DNA of 18,741 bases. It comes from an uncultured Collinsella sp. GTDB lineage: Bacteria; Actinomycetota; Coriobacteriia; Coriobacteriales; Coriobacteriaceae. How positions within the stretch are numbered: the first letter of the stretch is position 1; each line of letters starts with the position of its first letter. Where the stretch lies: contig UREZ01000030.1 in the NCBI GenBank assembly GCA_900547025.1, positions 1 to 18,741 of the forward strand. Reading direction: 5' to 3'. This document shows positions 1 to 7,341 of the stretch, in pieces. Made by a program: the position numbers and the translations under genes. The notes below the pieces were generated by a model. It was not told the DNA's origin. It worked only from the letters and a program-made list of their open reading frames with translations, and searched no databases.

Positions 1-2
1 CT

Positions 3-722
3 GCCCGCATCGAGGAGATGTATCACAAGGCTGCCGATCTGGTTCAGCAGCGCGTGCGCGAGGCTGGCGAGCAGGCTGCCTTCGATACCGGCATCCACGA
101 CCTGCACCCCGAGATCGTCAAGACCCTTGGTGCCCTGCGCTACCGTACCTCGTTTGGTCAGAACGTGCTTCAGCACTCTCTCGAGGTCTCTGATCTGTGC
201 GGCGTGATGGCTTCCGAGCTTGGCCTTGACGTTGTGACCGCCAAGCGCGCCGGCCTGCTGCATGACCTGGGCAAGGCAATCGACCACGACGTCGAGGGCC
301 CGCATGCCGTCATCGGCGCCGAGCTTGCCCGCCGTTATGGCGAGAAGCCCGTTATCGTCCACGCTATCGAGGCTCACCATGCCGATGTCGACCCCAACAC
401 GGTGCTCGATGTCCTGGTACAGGCCGCCGATGCTGTCTCTGCTTCTCGCCCCGGTGCCCGTCGCGAGTCTGCCGAGAACTACATCAAGCGTCTTGAAAAG
501 CTCGAGGAGATCGCCAACTCTCATGACGGCGTCGAGCGTACCTATGCCATGCAGGCTGGTCGCGAGGTCCACGTCATGGTTCAGCCGGACAAGATCTCTG
601 ATGCCCAGTCCACGGTCCTGGCTCACGATATCGCCCATCAGATCGAGGAAGAGATGGAGTATCCCGGTCAGGTGCGCGTCGTCGTGATTCGCGAGAGCCG
701 CGCTGTCGATATTGCTAAATAA
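3..722 (+). CDS. rny: Ribonuclease Y, C-terminal part (5' end outside window)
   Basis: Endoribonuclease that starts mRNA decay, normally anchored to the membrane by an N-terminal helix that lies outside this window. The open frame runs in from the left edge without a start, so the gene is 5'-truncated; about 239 residues are present. Visible are the end of the KH-to-HD linker, the metal-binding HD domain with the HDLGKAIDH motif (coded near 262-290), and family hallmarks such as RTSFGQNVLQHS and AGLLHDLGK. The C-terminal part, with MQAGREVHVMV and IEEEMEYPGQVRVVVIRE, is typical of full-length RNase Y, so the 3' end is intact. The stop TAA (720-722) is followed 1 nt later by the start of the next gene, which suggests coupled translation. 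The family assignment is secure. Confidence 0.97.
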   Translation, partial: ARIEEMYHKAADLVQQRVREAGEQAAFDTGIHDLHPEIVKTLGALRYRTSFGQNVLQHSLEVSDLCGVMASELGLDVVTAKRAGLLHDLGKAIDHDVEGPHAVIGAELARRYGEKPVIVHAIEAHHADVDPNTVLDVLVQAADAVSASRPGARRESAENYIKRLEKLEEIANSHDGVERTYAMQAGREVHVMVQPDKISDAQSTVLAHDIAHQIEEEMEYPGQVRVVVIRESRAVDIAK

Positions 723-723
723 C

Positions 724-1809
724 ATGAGCGACGCGAACGAGCTCATCTCATTTATCGCGTCGATGTCGGGGGAGGGCAACCTTCGCGTCGAGGAGAACCT
801 TGGCGAGGGGTATGTCCGCCTCCGCGTTTCGGAGGCCGAGCGGCGCCAGGCTAAGCACGACATTCAGCATGTCGAGGACATCGTCATCGAAATGCTCCGT
901 AATGCTCGCGATGCCGGCGCCGACAAGGTCTATCTCGCCACGACCAAGGAAGATGGCGTCCGCACGCTTGTCTTTCTGGATAACGGTTCGGGCGTTCCGC
1001 AGGATATGCAAGAGCGAATCTTCGATGCCCGCGTTACCTCCAAGCTCGAGAGCATGAAAATGGATCGTTGGGGTGTTCACGGTCGTGGCATGGCATTGTT
1101 TTCGATCAAGCAGAACACCGACGAGGCCCGCGTGGTCACGTCCGGTGTCGATCTTGGTTCAGCCTTTAAGGTGAGCGTCGCGGTAGACCGCCTCAGTGAG
1201 CGCGCCGATCAGTCCAGCTGGCCCCAGGCCGTCAAGGATGAGGACGGACGTTATGTCTGTGCTCGCGGTCCGCATAATATTATTCGCGCTGCTTGTGAGT
1301 TTGCGCTCGAGGAGTTGCGTGGTTGCGATGTCTATCTTGGTTCTCCGTCTGAGATTGCCGCGACCCTTTATGCTCAGGCGTCAAGTCGGCTCGATACGTC
1401 TCGTCTCCTGTTTATTGATGACGAGAGCGAGCTTCCGGTTGTCGATCGTTTAGGCCTTGCCTCTGATGCCGAGGACTTTATCCGTATCTGCTCGGGTTTG
1501 GGTCTTGAGATGTCCGAGCGCACGGCACATCGCATTTTGGCAGGGCAGATTAAGCCCGTTCGCGGTGTGACTGCGCGTCTGCTGCGCGAGCGTGATTCGT
1601 CCTCGCATGCGCCGGCTCCTGTCGATCTCGCGAAGGATCGTCGCGGGCTACGTATTGCCAAGGATGACATGGCACAGTTTTCGCGTGCTGTGGAGCGCGA
1701 CTTTAATGACCTTGCCGCCCGGTACTATCTCAACCTTTGCGGCGACCCAAAGATTCGCGTTTCGCGTGATCGAATCACCGTGACCTTCGATCTTGCCAAA
1801 GAGGAATAG
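724..1809 (+). CDS. Orphan GHKL (HATPase_c) ATP-binding protein
   Basis: A 361-residue protein with a GHKL-type ATPase fold but no sensor, HisKA or receiver domain. The N box is EMLRNARDAGAD (about residues 56-67), the G1 box is DNGSG (86-90) and the G2 box is GVHGRGMALFSI (117-128). DARVTSK near 101 resembles the loop before the ATP lid. This layout looks closer to MutL/Hsp90-like or stand-alone ATPases than to a sensor kinase. The C-terminal 200 residues match nothing I recognise. I chose ATG 724 over the in-frame TTG at 712, which lies inside rny; there is no clear Shine-Dalgarno, so translation probably depends on coupling to the rny stop. Its place between rny and spoVS is suggestive, but its substrate and role are unknown. 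Confidence 0.85.
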   Translation: MSDANELISFIASMSGEGNLRVEENLGEGYVRLRVSEAERRQAKHDIQHVEDIVIEMLRNARDAGADKVYLATTKEDGVRTLVFLDNGSGVPQDMQERIFDARVTSKLESMKMDRWGVHGRGMALFSIKQNTDEARVVTSGVDLGSAFKVSVAVDRLSERADQSSWPQAVKDEDGRYVCARGPHNIIRAACEFALEELRGCDVYLGSPSEIAATLYAQASSRLDTSRLLFIDDESELPVVDRLGLASDAEDFIRICSGLGLEMSERTAHRILAGQIKPVRGVTARLLRERDSSSHAPAPVDLAKDRRGLRIAKDDMAQFSRAVERDFNDLAARYYLNLCGDPKIRVSRDRITVTFDLAKEE

Positions 1810-1813
1810 TGCC

Positions 1814-1840
1814 TTTACCGAGTCCACTCGGTACGATAAA
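1814..1840 (+). promoter_or_regulatory. Dyad (8-bp arms) upstream of spoVS, possible operator/promoter
   Basis: A perfect inverted repeat with 8-bp arms, TACCGAGT and ACTCGGTA, and a 2-nt centre occupies 1816-1833, just after the stop of the ATPase gene and about 50 nt before spoVS. Weak promoter-like hexamers flank it: TTTACC at 1814-1819 and GATAAA at 1835-1840, with a short 15-nt spacer. No T-run follows, so it is not a standard terminator. A protein-binding site is possible; the promoter reading is weak. Confidence 0.3.
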
Positions 1841-1883
1841 GTTATTGCAGTTAAAACGTACTTTTAAACGCAGGAGTTTCTTC

Positions 1884-2201
1884 ATGGATTGCCTGAAGGT
1901 ATCAAGCAAATCATCGCCCGCGTCCGTTGCCGGCGCCATCGCCGGCATGGTCAAGGATGGTGTACCCGTCAACATCCAGTGTGTCGGCGCCGGTGCCGTC
2001 AACCAGGCCATTAAGGCCGTGGCTATCGCACGCGGTTTTTTGATTCCAACCGGTTTTGATATTTCCTGCGCGCCCGTGTTCTCCGACATCCTCATTAACG
2101 GGGAATCGCGCACGGCCATCCGCCTTTCTATCTACGTTCACCAGATCAATCGAGCTGCAATGGATAACGTCGTCATGGATGATGTTAAGCCTGTGGCATA
2201 G
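1884..2201 (+). CDS. spoVS: Stage V sporulation protein S family (SpoVS)
   Basis: A small Alba-like protein of 105 residues. The family core is easily recognised: KVSSKSSPASVAGAIAG at the N-terminus, VGAGAVNQAIKAVAIARGFL in the middle, then FSDILINGESRTAIRLSIYV. The usual family length is about 86 residues; here there is an extra C-terminal tail of roughly 18 residues (INRAAMDNVVMDDVKPVA). ATG 1884 follows a good ribosome binding site (CAGGAG, 1871-1876). In Bacillus, SpoVS affects septation and late sporulation. The family is also found in non-sporulating lineages, where its role is unknown and nucleic-acid binding is suspected. Here it lies between the ATPase gene and miaB, downstream of rny, which suggests an RNA-related role (inference). 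Confidence 0.93.
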   Translation: MDCLKVSSKSSPASVAGAIAGMVKDGVPVNIQCVGAGAVNQAIKAVAIARGFLIPTGFDISCAPVFSDILINGESRTAIRLSIYVHQINRAAMDNVVMDDVKPVA

Positions 2202-2250
2202 CTTCTGCTTGCCTCGATTCGCCTCCCTTCCATCGTTAGGACTTATGCAC

Positions 2251-3621
2251 ATGGACCAGCGTTCCGTACGCGATATTCTTGCCGGTAAAACCTACTTTAT
2301 CCGCACCTTTGGCTGCCAGATGAATCAGCACGACTCCGAGCGTGTGAGCGGTCTGCTCGATTCGTATGGTTGCCTCATGGCGCTCGATCCCGAGCATGCC
2401 GATATTGTTGTCTTCATGACATGCTGCGTGCGCGAGGCCGCCGATACTCGCCTGTACGGTCAGTGCAATTCCTGCAAAAGCCTGCCGCCTTCGCCTTCGG
2501 GCAAGCGTGTGGTTGCCGTGGGCGGCTGCATCGCGCAGCGTGATGGAGAGGGCCTGCTCACCAACGTCGATAACGTCAATGTCATCTTTGGCACGCATTC
2601 CATCGCACATGTGGCCGAGCTCATTGCCGAGGCGTTCCTTGATGGTAAGCGTCATATCCGCACCAATGAGCATGAGGATACGGATGCCATGAGCATGCCG
2701 TGGCATCGCGAGACCCAGTATCACGCCTGGGTGCCCATCATGACAGGCTGCAATAATTTCTGCACCTATTGCATCGTGCCGTACGTGCGCGGTCGCGAAA
2801 AAAGTCGCCCCTTCGAGGAGATTGTCGACGAGGTGACCGGTTTGGTGCGCCAGGGCGTGCGTGAGATTACGCTGCTGGGCCAAAACGTTAACTCATATGG
2901 TCGCGATCTGTTTGGCAAGCCGCGTTTTGCCGATCTGCTGCGTGCCGTGGGCGATACGGGTGTGGAGCGCATCTTCTTTACGTCTTCGCATCCCAAGGAT
3001 CTGCTCCCCGAGACCATCGACGCTATGGCCGAGACGCCCGCCGTCATGCCGCAGCTTCACTTGGCCGTTCAGTCGGGCTCCACGCGCATCCTCAAAGAGA
3101 TGAATCGCCGTTATACACGCGAGGACTATCTGGGCCTGGTCGATCGCATTCGCAACCGCATGCCCGATATCGCGCTCTCGACCGACATTATCGTTGGCTT
3201 CCCGGGCGAGACTGAAGAAGACTTTGAGCAGACGCTCTCACTTGCCGAGACGGTCCGCTATGCTCAGGCCTATACCTTCATCTATTCCAAGCGCGCCGGT
3301 ACCCCGGCCGCCGAGATTGACGATCCTACGCCGCATGAGGTTATTCTCGAGCGTTTCAACCGCCTGGTTAAGGTTATCGAGACCACGGCGCACGAGTACA
3401 ACCAGGGTGAGCTTCATACTGTGGTGCCGGCGCTCATTGAGGGAACGAGTAAAAAGAACGACGCGGTCCTGCTGGGCAAGAGTCCCAAGAATCAGACCGT
3501 GCATGCGCCTATCCCCGAGGGTTACAGCATCGATCAGCTTGTTGGCAAGATCGTTGATGTTGACGTTGACGTTGCCAAGACCTGGTATTTGTCCGGCTCC
3601 GTTGTGGGCGAGCCGCGCTAA
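2251..3621 (+). CDS. miaB: tRNA-2-methylthio-N6-dimethylallyladenosine synthase MiaB
   Basis: Radical-SAM methylthiotransferase that converts i6A37 to ms2i6A37 in tRNAs reading UNN codons. About 456 residues. The N-terminal UPF0004 domain carries the auxiliary [4Fe-4S] cysteines C22 (FGCQMNQ), C58 (MTCCVREAA) and C93 (GGCIAQRDG). The radical-SAM cluster motif CNNFCTYC has C167, C171 and C174, followed by IVPYVRGREKSRP. A C-terminal TRAM-type region ends the protein. Start: ATG 2251 has AGGA (2238-2241) at 9-nt spacing; an in-frame ATG at 2245 is the alternative. The frame stays open further upstream into spoVS, but that part does not resemble the family. The stop overlaps the miaA start (TAATG), so this enzyme and the one making its substrate are translated together. 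Confidence 0.96.
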   Translation: MDQRSVRDILAGKTYFIRTFGCQMNQHDSERVSGLLDSYGCLMALDPEHADIVVFMTCCVREAADTRLYGQCNSCKSLPPSPSGKRVVAVGGCIAQRDGEGLLTNVDNVNVIFGTHSIAHVAELIAEAFLDGKRHIRTNEHEDTDAMSMPWHRETQYHAWVPIMTGCNNFCTYCIVPYVRGREKSRPFEEIVDEVTGLVRQGVREITLLGQNVNSYGRDLFGKPRFADLLRAVGDTGVERIFFTSSHPKDLLPETIDAMAETPAVMPQLHLAVQSGSTRILKEMNRRYTREDYLGLVDRIRNRMPDIALSTDIIVGFPGETEEDFEQTLSLAETVRYAQAYTFIYSKRAGTPAAEIDDPTPHEVILERFNRLVKVIETTAHEYNQGELHTVVPALIEGTSKKNDAVLLGKSPKNQTVHAPIPEGYSIDQLVGKIVDVDVDVAKTWYLSGSVVGEPR

Positions 3622-4559
3622 TGGTTTCTCCCGGGGCAGGTCTTTCCGTCGTTGCGATCGTCGGTCCGACGGCGGTTGGTAAGAGTGATGTTGCCGACCG
3701 TTTGGCGGCTCGTCTTTCGTCCGAAGTGCTGTCGTGCGATGCGATGCAAATCTATCGCGGCATGGACATCGGTACCGCAAAGATGGCGCCCGATGAGTGT
3801 ACGGCGCCGCTGCGTCTCGTCGACATTGTAGAGCCGGGTGTGGCGTACTCTGCGGCGCTTTATCAGGCTGACGCTCGCGCGCATGTTGAGCGTTTGCTTG
3901 GCGAGGGCCGCCTACCGGTGTTTTGCGGGGGCACAGGCTTGTATCTCAAGGCCGCCCTGGATGAGATGGATTTTCCCTCGGGCGAGCTTGAGGACGATCG
4001 TCGCGCGGGGTATCAGGAACTTGCCGAGCGTATTGGCGAGGAAGAACTGCATGCTCTGCTTGCCGAGCGCGATCCAGAATCGGCTGCTGTTATTCATCCC
4101 CATAACGTGCGCCGTGTGATTCGTGCGCTCGAGATGCATGATGATGGTATCTCCTATGCAAAGCAAAAAAGTCAGTTTAGTGTTCCGCGCGAGCATTATC
4201 ATGCCCTATGGTTTGGTCTGACGCGTAATCGTGAGGTGCTCTACGAGCGCATTAACCTGCGTGTCGATCTGATGTTTGAACAGGGTCTTGTTGATGAGGT
4301 TCGCAGTCTTATGGACCAGGGGCTGGGAGATGCCCTGACTTCGATGCAGGCAATTGGCTATAAAGAGATCATCGATGCTTTCAATGGCGTGACGAGCATG
4401 GATGAGGCTCGCGAACTCATTAAGATGCGTTCGCGTCGCTATGCCAAACGTCAGCTTTCGTGGTTTAAGCGCGATGACCGTATCGCGTGGTTTGATATGG
4501 ATGAATGTACGATCGATGAGGTCGTTGCTGATATCCTGCATCGTATTGAGGCTGCCTAA
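3621..4559 (+). CDS. miaA: tRNA dimethylallyltransferase MiaA
   Basis: Transfers the dimethylallyl group from DMAPP to N6 of A37 in tRNA, making i6A37, the substrate of MiaB encoded just upstream. 312 residues, the usual length. The P-loop GPTAVGKS is at residues 15-22. The motif CDAMQIYRGMDIGTAK follows; the DAMQ form (rather than DSMQ) is what I recall from actinobacterial MiaA. FCGGTGLYLKA and IGYKEI, further along, are also typical. It is overlapped by 1 nt at both ends (TAATG with miaB and TAATG with hflX), so the three genes form a coupled unit. There is no strong ribosome binding site of its own, which fits translational coupling. Confidence 0.96.
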   Translation: MVSPGAGLSVVAIVGPTAVGKSDVADRLAARLSSEVLSCDAMQIYRGMDIGTAKMAPDECTAPLRLVDIVEPGVAYSAALYQADARAHVERLLGEGRLPVFCGGTGLYLKAALDEMDFPSGELEDDRRAGYQELAERIGEEELHALLAERDPESAAVIHPHNVRRVIRALEMHDDGISYAKQKSQFSVPREHYHALWFGLTRNREVLYERINLRVDLMFEQGLVDEVRSLMDQGLGDALTSMQAIGYKEIIDAFNGVTSMDEARELIKMRSRRYAKRQLSWFKRDDRIAWFDMDECTIDEVVADILHRIEAA

Positions 4560-5848
4560 TGGCTCGTTTCCCCCTTGTTCCCACGGCACCCGAGCCCGAG
4601 CGTGCCATTTTGGTTGGTGTTGAGTGGCGCGACAATGCATGGCCACTCGATCGATCGCTCGATGAGCTGGAGCGCCTTGCCCACACGGCTGGTGCCCAGT
4701 GCGTGGCTCGCTTGTCTCAGCGTTTGGTAAAGCCGTATCCAAAATCGTTTATCGGTTCCGGTAAGGTAGAGGAGCTGTGCGGTCTGGTACATCGCATGGA
4801 TGCCGATGTCGTTATTTTTGACGACGACCTGACGCCCTCGCAGCAATCCTATTTGGAGAAAGCCGTGGGCGAGCCGGTAAAGATTATCGATCGTACGGCA
4901 CTGATCTTGGATATCTTTGGCCTGCATGCTCAGACGCGTGAGGGACGCCTACAGGTACAGCTGGCGCAGCTTCAATATCTGTTGCCTCGTCTGCGCGGCA
5001 TGTGGAGCCATCTCGCCAAGGAACAGACGCGCGGCGGCATCGGCTCACGCTTTGGTCAGGGCGAAAGTCAGCTCGAGGTCGACCGTCGCCTCATTCGTAA
5101 TAAGATCGCTGCGCTTCGTCGTGAGATCAAGCAGGTTGAACAGCGTCGTGATGTTCAATCCAAGAGTCGTATTGAGTCACCGGCGTTTCGCGTCGCGTTA
5201 GCCGGTTATACCAATGCCGGTAAATCGACGTTGCTCAATCGCCTGACAGGCTCTACGGTACTTTCGCAGGACAAGCTGTTTGCTACGCTCGACCCGACGA
5301 CGCGTTCGTATCGCCTGCCCGGCGGTCGCGGAATGACGATTACCGATACCGTCGGCTTTATTCAAAAGCTGCCGCATGGTCTTGTCGATGCCTTTAAATC
5401 GACGCTGTCCGAGGTGTTGGGTGCCGATCTAATTCTCAAAGTCGTAGATGCGTCTGACGAGGACTATGAGCGACAGCTGGAGGCTGTCGACCGCGTTCTT
5501 GACGAGATCGGTGCCGGCGAGCGTTTGACGCTTACGGTGTTCAATAAAATCGATCTTCTCGATAGCGTTGATCGATTGAGTTTCCGTCGTCGCTATCCCG
5601 AGGCCGTGCTGTTCTCGGCCCAGACGGGCGAGGGACTCGACGATCTCGTCGACCGTATTGCTCGTGAGGCTGCTGCCACCGATGTGTTGCTCTCTGCTGA
5701 TATCCCGTATCGCGAGGGCGCCCTCATCACGCTGGTGCATGAACAGGGAACCCTTTTGCACGAGGAATATCTTGAGGACGGCGTTCGTATTGTGGCGAAA
5801 CTGCCGGTTCGTGTTGCACCGCGGCTCGAGCGTTATCGCACCGAGTAG
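4559..5848 (+). CDS. hflX: GTPase HflX
   Basis: Ribosome-associated GTPase that splits or rescues stalled 70S ribosomes, often under stress. 429 residues. The N-terminal HflX domain includes the glycine-rich GSGKVEEL segment and a basic/coiled region with SHLAKEQTRGGIGSRFGQGE. The GTPase motifs are in order: G1 GYTNAGKST (around residue 217), G2 in ATLDPTTR, G3 DTVGF, G4 NKID, G5 SAQTGEG. The start overlaps the miaA stop, with GAGG 7 nt upstream as a partial ribosome binding site. miaA next to hflX is a widely conserved neighbourhood. The last 16 bp overlap the 3' end of the convergent acyltransferase gene, with no terminator between them, so opposing transcripts would overlap. Confidence 0.96.
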   Translation: MARFPLVPTAPEPERAILVGVEWRDNAWPLDRSLDELERLAHTAGAQCVARLSQRLVKPYPKSFIGSGKVEELCGLVHRMDADVVIFDDDLTPSQQSYLEKAVGEPVKIIDRTALILDIFGLHAQTREGRLQVQLAQLQYLLPRLRGMWSHLAKEQTRGGIGSRFGQGESQLEVDRRLIRNKIAALRREIKQVEQRRDVQSKSRIESPAFRVALAGYTNAGKSTLLNRLTGSTVLSQDKLFATLDPTTRSYRLPGGRGMTITDTVGFIQKLPHGLVDAFKSTLSEVLGADLILKVVDASDEDYERQLEAVDRVLDEIGAGERLTLTVFNKIDLLDSVDRLSFRRRYPEAVLFSAQTGEGLDDLVDRIAREAAATDVLLSADIPYREGALITLVHEQGTLLHEEYLEDGVRIVAKLPVRVAPRLERYRTE

Positions 5849-6537
5849 GCGAGCTCCAAAATGCCCAGTATAATGGGCTGATGCAGCAGATAAAAGGGTA
5901 GTGCATAACGTCCAAGGCTGGCGAGCGCCGGCAGGGAGTTGGCGTAGGCCCAGCTAGGGACGGTCTTATCGATTCCCTGCGCTATATGTGCGGCGAAGTA
6001 TCCTGCAAGATACATAAAGATAAACGGGATGATGGGGTAGTAATCACCTGAGACAAACCCAGGGCTCGGAAATCCCAGCCACGCCAGGTAGGGGACAGGG
6101 TAGATTGTTTTGGGGATGCTCCAGGTGAGGGCGAACATCACAAGGCATAGGGACATGCCCCATCTCGCTGATATCTTTTTAAGGACGGGATCGGTCAACG
6201 CCACGATGCCGGTACATGCGGCCATGCAGTAGATGATGCCAAAATTAACCGAATCATCGACTGAGACAAGTGTTGTTGCCAGCCAGACGACGAGTGCTGC
6301 TAAGGCGTATTTGGCGGCACGTTTGATATTGTTGCGCGAAAGAGTGCACATCCAACCCGCGATAAACAAGAATACCCAGCTGATGCTGGCGCGCCAGATG
6401 TCTTGAAAGACAGTCTGGGTAAACCAGGGCATATCCCAACCGTACAGGTAGGCGAGATCGTAGCAAGCGTGAAAACCTGCCATTGAAATCATCGTAAACC
6501 CGCGGACGGTATCAAAGATGGTGATGCGTTTTTGCAT
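5833..6537 (-). CDS. DUF1624 / HGSNAT-like integral membrane acyltransferase
   Basis: A 234-residue, very hydrophobic protein with about seven predicted membrane helices. The N-terminus (ITIFDTVRGFTMISMAGFHACYD, a longer conserved stretch summarised here by its His23 and Asp27) matches the heparan-alpha-glucosaminide N-acetyltransferase catalytic family (DUF1624). A second His lies in YLLHQPIILG near the C-terminus. Members are thought to acylate sugars or cell-surface polymers across the membrane; the substrate here is unknown. The start ATG overlaps the lexA stop (TAATG), so it should be expressed from the lexA transcript and may share its SOS control (inference). Its 3' end overlaps that of the convergent hflX by 16 bp. 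Confidence 0.82.
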   Translation of the reverse strand: MQKRITIFDTVRGFTMISMAGFHACYDLAYLYGWDMPWFTQTVFQDIWRASISWVFLFIAGWMCTLSRNNIKRAAKYALAALVVWLATTLVSVDDSVNFGIIYCMAACTGIVALTDPVLKKISARWGMSLCLVMFALTWSIPKTIYPVPYLAWLGFPSPGFVSGDYYPIIPFIFMYLAGYFAAHIAQGIDKTVPSWAYANSLPALASLGRYALPFYLLHQPIILGILELAYSVR

Positions 6538-7181
6538 TACGAGAACCGGCGCATCAAGCCGACGACTTTGCCCAAAATAACGGGATTTGTTGCATAGATA
6601 GGCTCCATGGTGTCATTCTCGGGCTGCAGGCGTACGCGTCCCTGCTCCTTGTAGAACGTCTTGACGGTCGCTGAACCATCAATCATGGCCACGACGATTT
6701 CGCCGTTCATGGCACTCTTTTGTTCACGGACGATGATGTAATCGCCATTGAAGATGCCGACATTGATCATTGAGCTCCCATGCACCTCAAGGATAAAGGA
6801 ACCCTGATCAGTGGCGATTTCGGTCGGGATAGTAAAAGTGTCTTCGATATTCTGCTCGGCCAGAATGGGAATCCCAGCCGCGACGCGACCAACGAGCGGT
6901 AGCGAGACCGTTCCGCGAGGTGCGGTGGGCTCGTCAGATTTAGAAATTGAGACAGAGGAGCCGTCCTCGTTAAAGAGTTCCAGGGCGCGCGGTTTGGTGG
7001 CATCGCGCTTGAGCAGCCCGCGCGCCTCCAAGGCAGATAAGTGGGCGTGCACGGTGCTGGGGGAGGAAAGGCCCACGGCAGATGCCATCTCGCGCACACT
7101 GGGCGGATAACCCTTCTCCTGCTGATATTCCTTGATGAAGTCGTAAATTTGCTGCTGACGCTTGGTAATTTTGCGAGCCAT
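6537..7181 (-). CDS. lexA: LexA, SOS-response repressor and self-cleaving peptidase
   Basis: Represses SOS genes until RecA filaments on ssDNA trigger self-cleavage. 214 residues from MARKITKRQQQIY. The N-terminal winged helix (about 1-65) includes GYPPSVREMASAVGLSS and STVHAHLSALEARGLL. The cleavage site is Ala102-Gly103 in RVAAGIP; the catalytic dyad is Ser137 (VHGSSM) and Lys174 (ATVK). Start: ATG 7181 has AGAGAGGA upstream on the minus strand. A longer open frame reaches 7286 but would run through the SOS boxes and carries no family sequence, so I rejected it. Three LexA boxes lie upstream, so autoregulation is expected. It is divergent from the LysM gene and translationally coupled to the downstream membrane acyltransferase gene. 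Confidence 0.97.
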   Translation of the reverse strand: MARKITKRQQQIYDFIKEYQQEKGYPPSVREMASAVGLSSPSTVHAHLSALEARGLLKRDATKPRALELFNEDGSSVSISKSDEPTAPRGTVSLPLVGRVAAGIPILAEQNIEDTFTIPTEIATDQGSFILEVHGSSMINVGIFNGDYIIVREQKSAMNGEIVVAMIDGSATVKTFYKEQGRVRLQPENDTMEPIYATNPVILGKVVGLMRRFS

Positions 7182-7204
7182 CAGGGCATCCTCTCTACCC
7201 ATGT

Positions 7205-7218
7205 CAAACAAATGTTCG
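7205..7218. promoter_or_regulatory. LexA box 1 (lexA-proximal)
   Basis: CAAACAAATGTTCG matches the Gram-positive SOS operator CGAAC-N4-GTTCG at 9 of 10 defined positions. With flanking bases T and A it fits the actinobacterial form TCGAAC-N4-GTTCGA at 11 of 12. It begins 24 nt upstream of the lexA start codon, which fits autoregulation. Confidence 0.78.
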
Positions 7219-7226
7219 AATTTTGC

Positions 7227-7254
7227 TTGACAGGAACAACTGTTCGAAGATAAT
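7227..7254 (+). promoter_or_regulatory. Sigma-A type promoter of the LysM gene
   Basis: Consensus -35 TTGACA (7227-7232), a 16-bp spacer and -10 GATAAT (7249-7254), reading toward the LysM gene. LexA box 2 fills the spacer almost exactly (7233-7246) and box 3 lies at the expected transcription start, so LexA binding should block this promoter directly. The predicted start is near 7261, giving an 80-nt leader. Confidence 0.7.
7233..7246. promoter_or_regulatory. LexA box 2 (inside promoter spacer)
   Basis: GGAACAACTGTTCG fits CGAAC-N4-GTTCG at 9 of 10 defined positions. It sits between the -35 and -10 hexamers of the promoter that reads toward the LysM gene. It begins exactly 28 bp from the start of box 1. 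Confidence 0.78.
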
Positions 7255-7260
7255 AATAAC

Positions 7261-7274
7261 CGAACATTCGTTCT
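7261..7274. promoter_or_regulatory. LexA box 3 (LysM-gene proximal)
   Basis: CGAACATTCGTTCT fits CGAAC-N4-GTTCG at 9 of 10 defined positions. It begins exactly 28 bp from the start of box 2 and overlaps the expected transcription start of the LysM gene. Confidence 0.75.
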
Positions 7275-7341
7275 CGCGCTAGACATTTTTGTCCGCGCGG
7301 CTTGATAAAACTGTTCTCAGCAAAACACGCGAGAGGAGAAC

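Noticed and set aside
2236..2883. Minus-strand open frame opposite miaB (215 codons)
   Set aside because: miaB carries all iron-sulfur cysteines on the plus strand; the opposite frame has no recognisable content.
7182..7286. N-terminal extension of LexA by 35 residues
   Set aside because: The extension would be coded across the three LexA boxes and lacks LexA-like sequence; the start at 7181 has a proper ribosome binding site.
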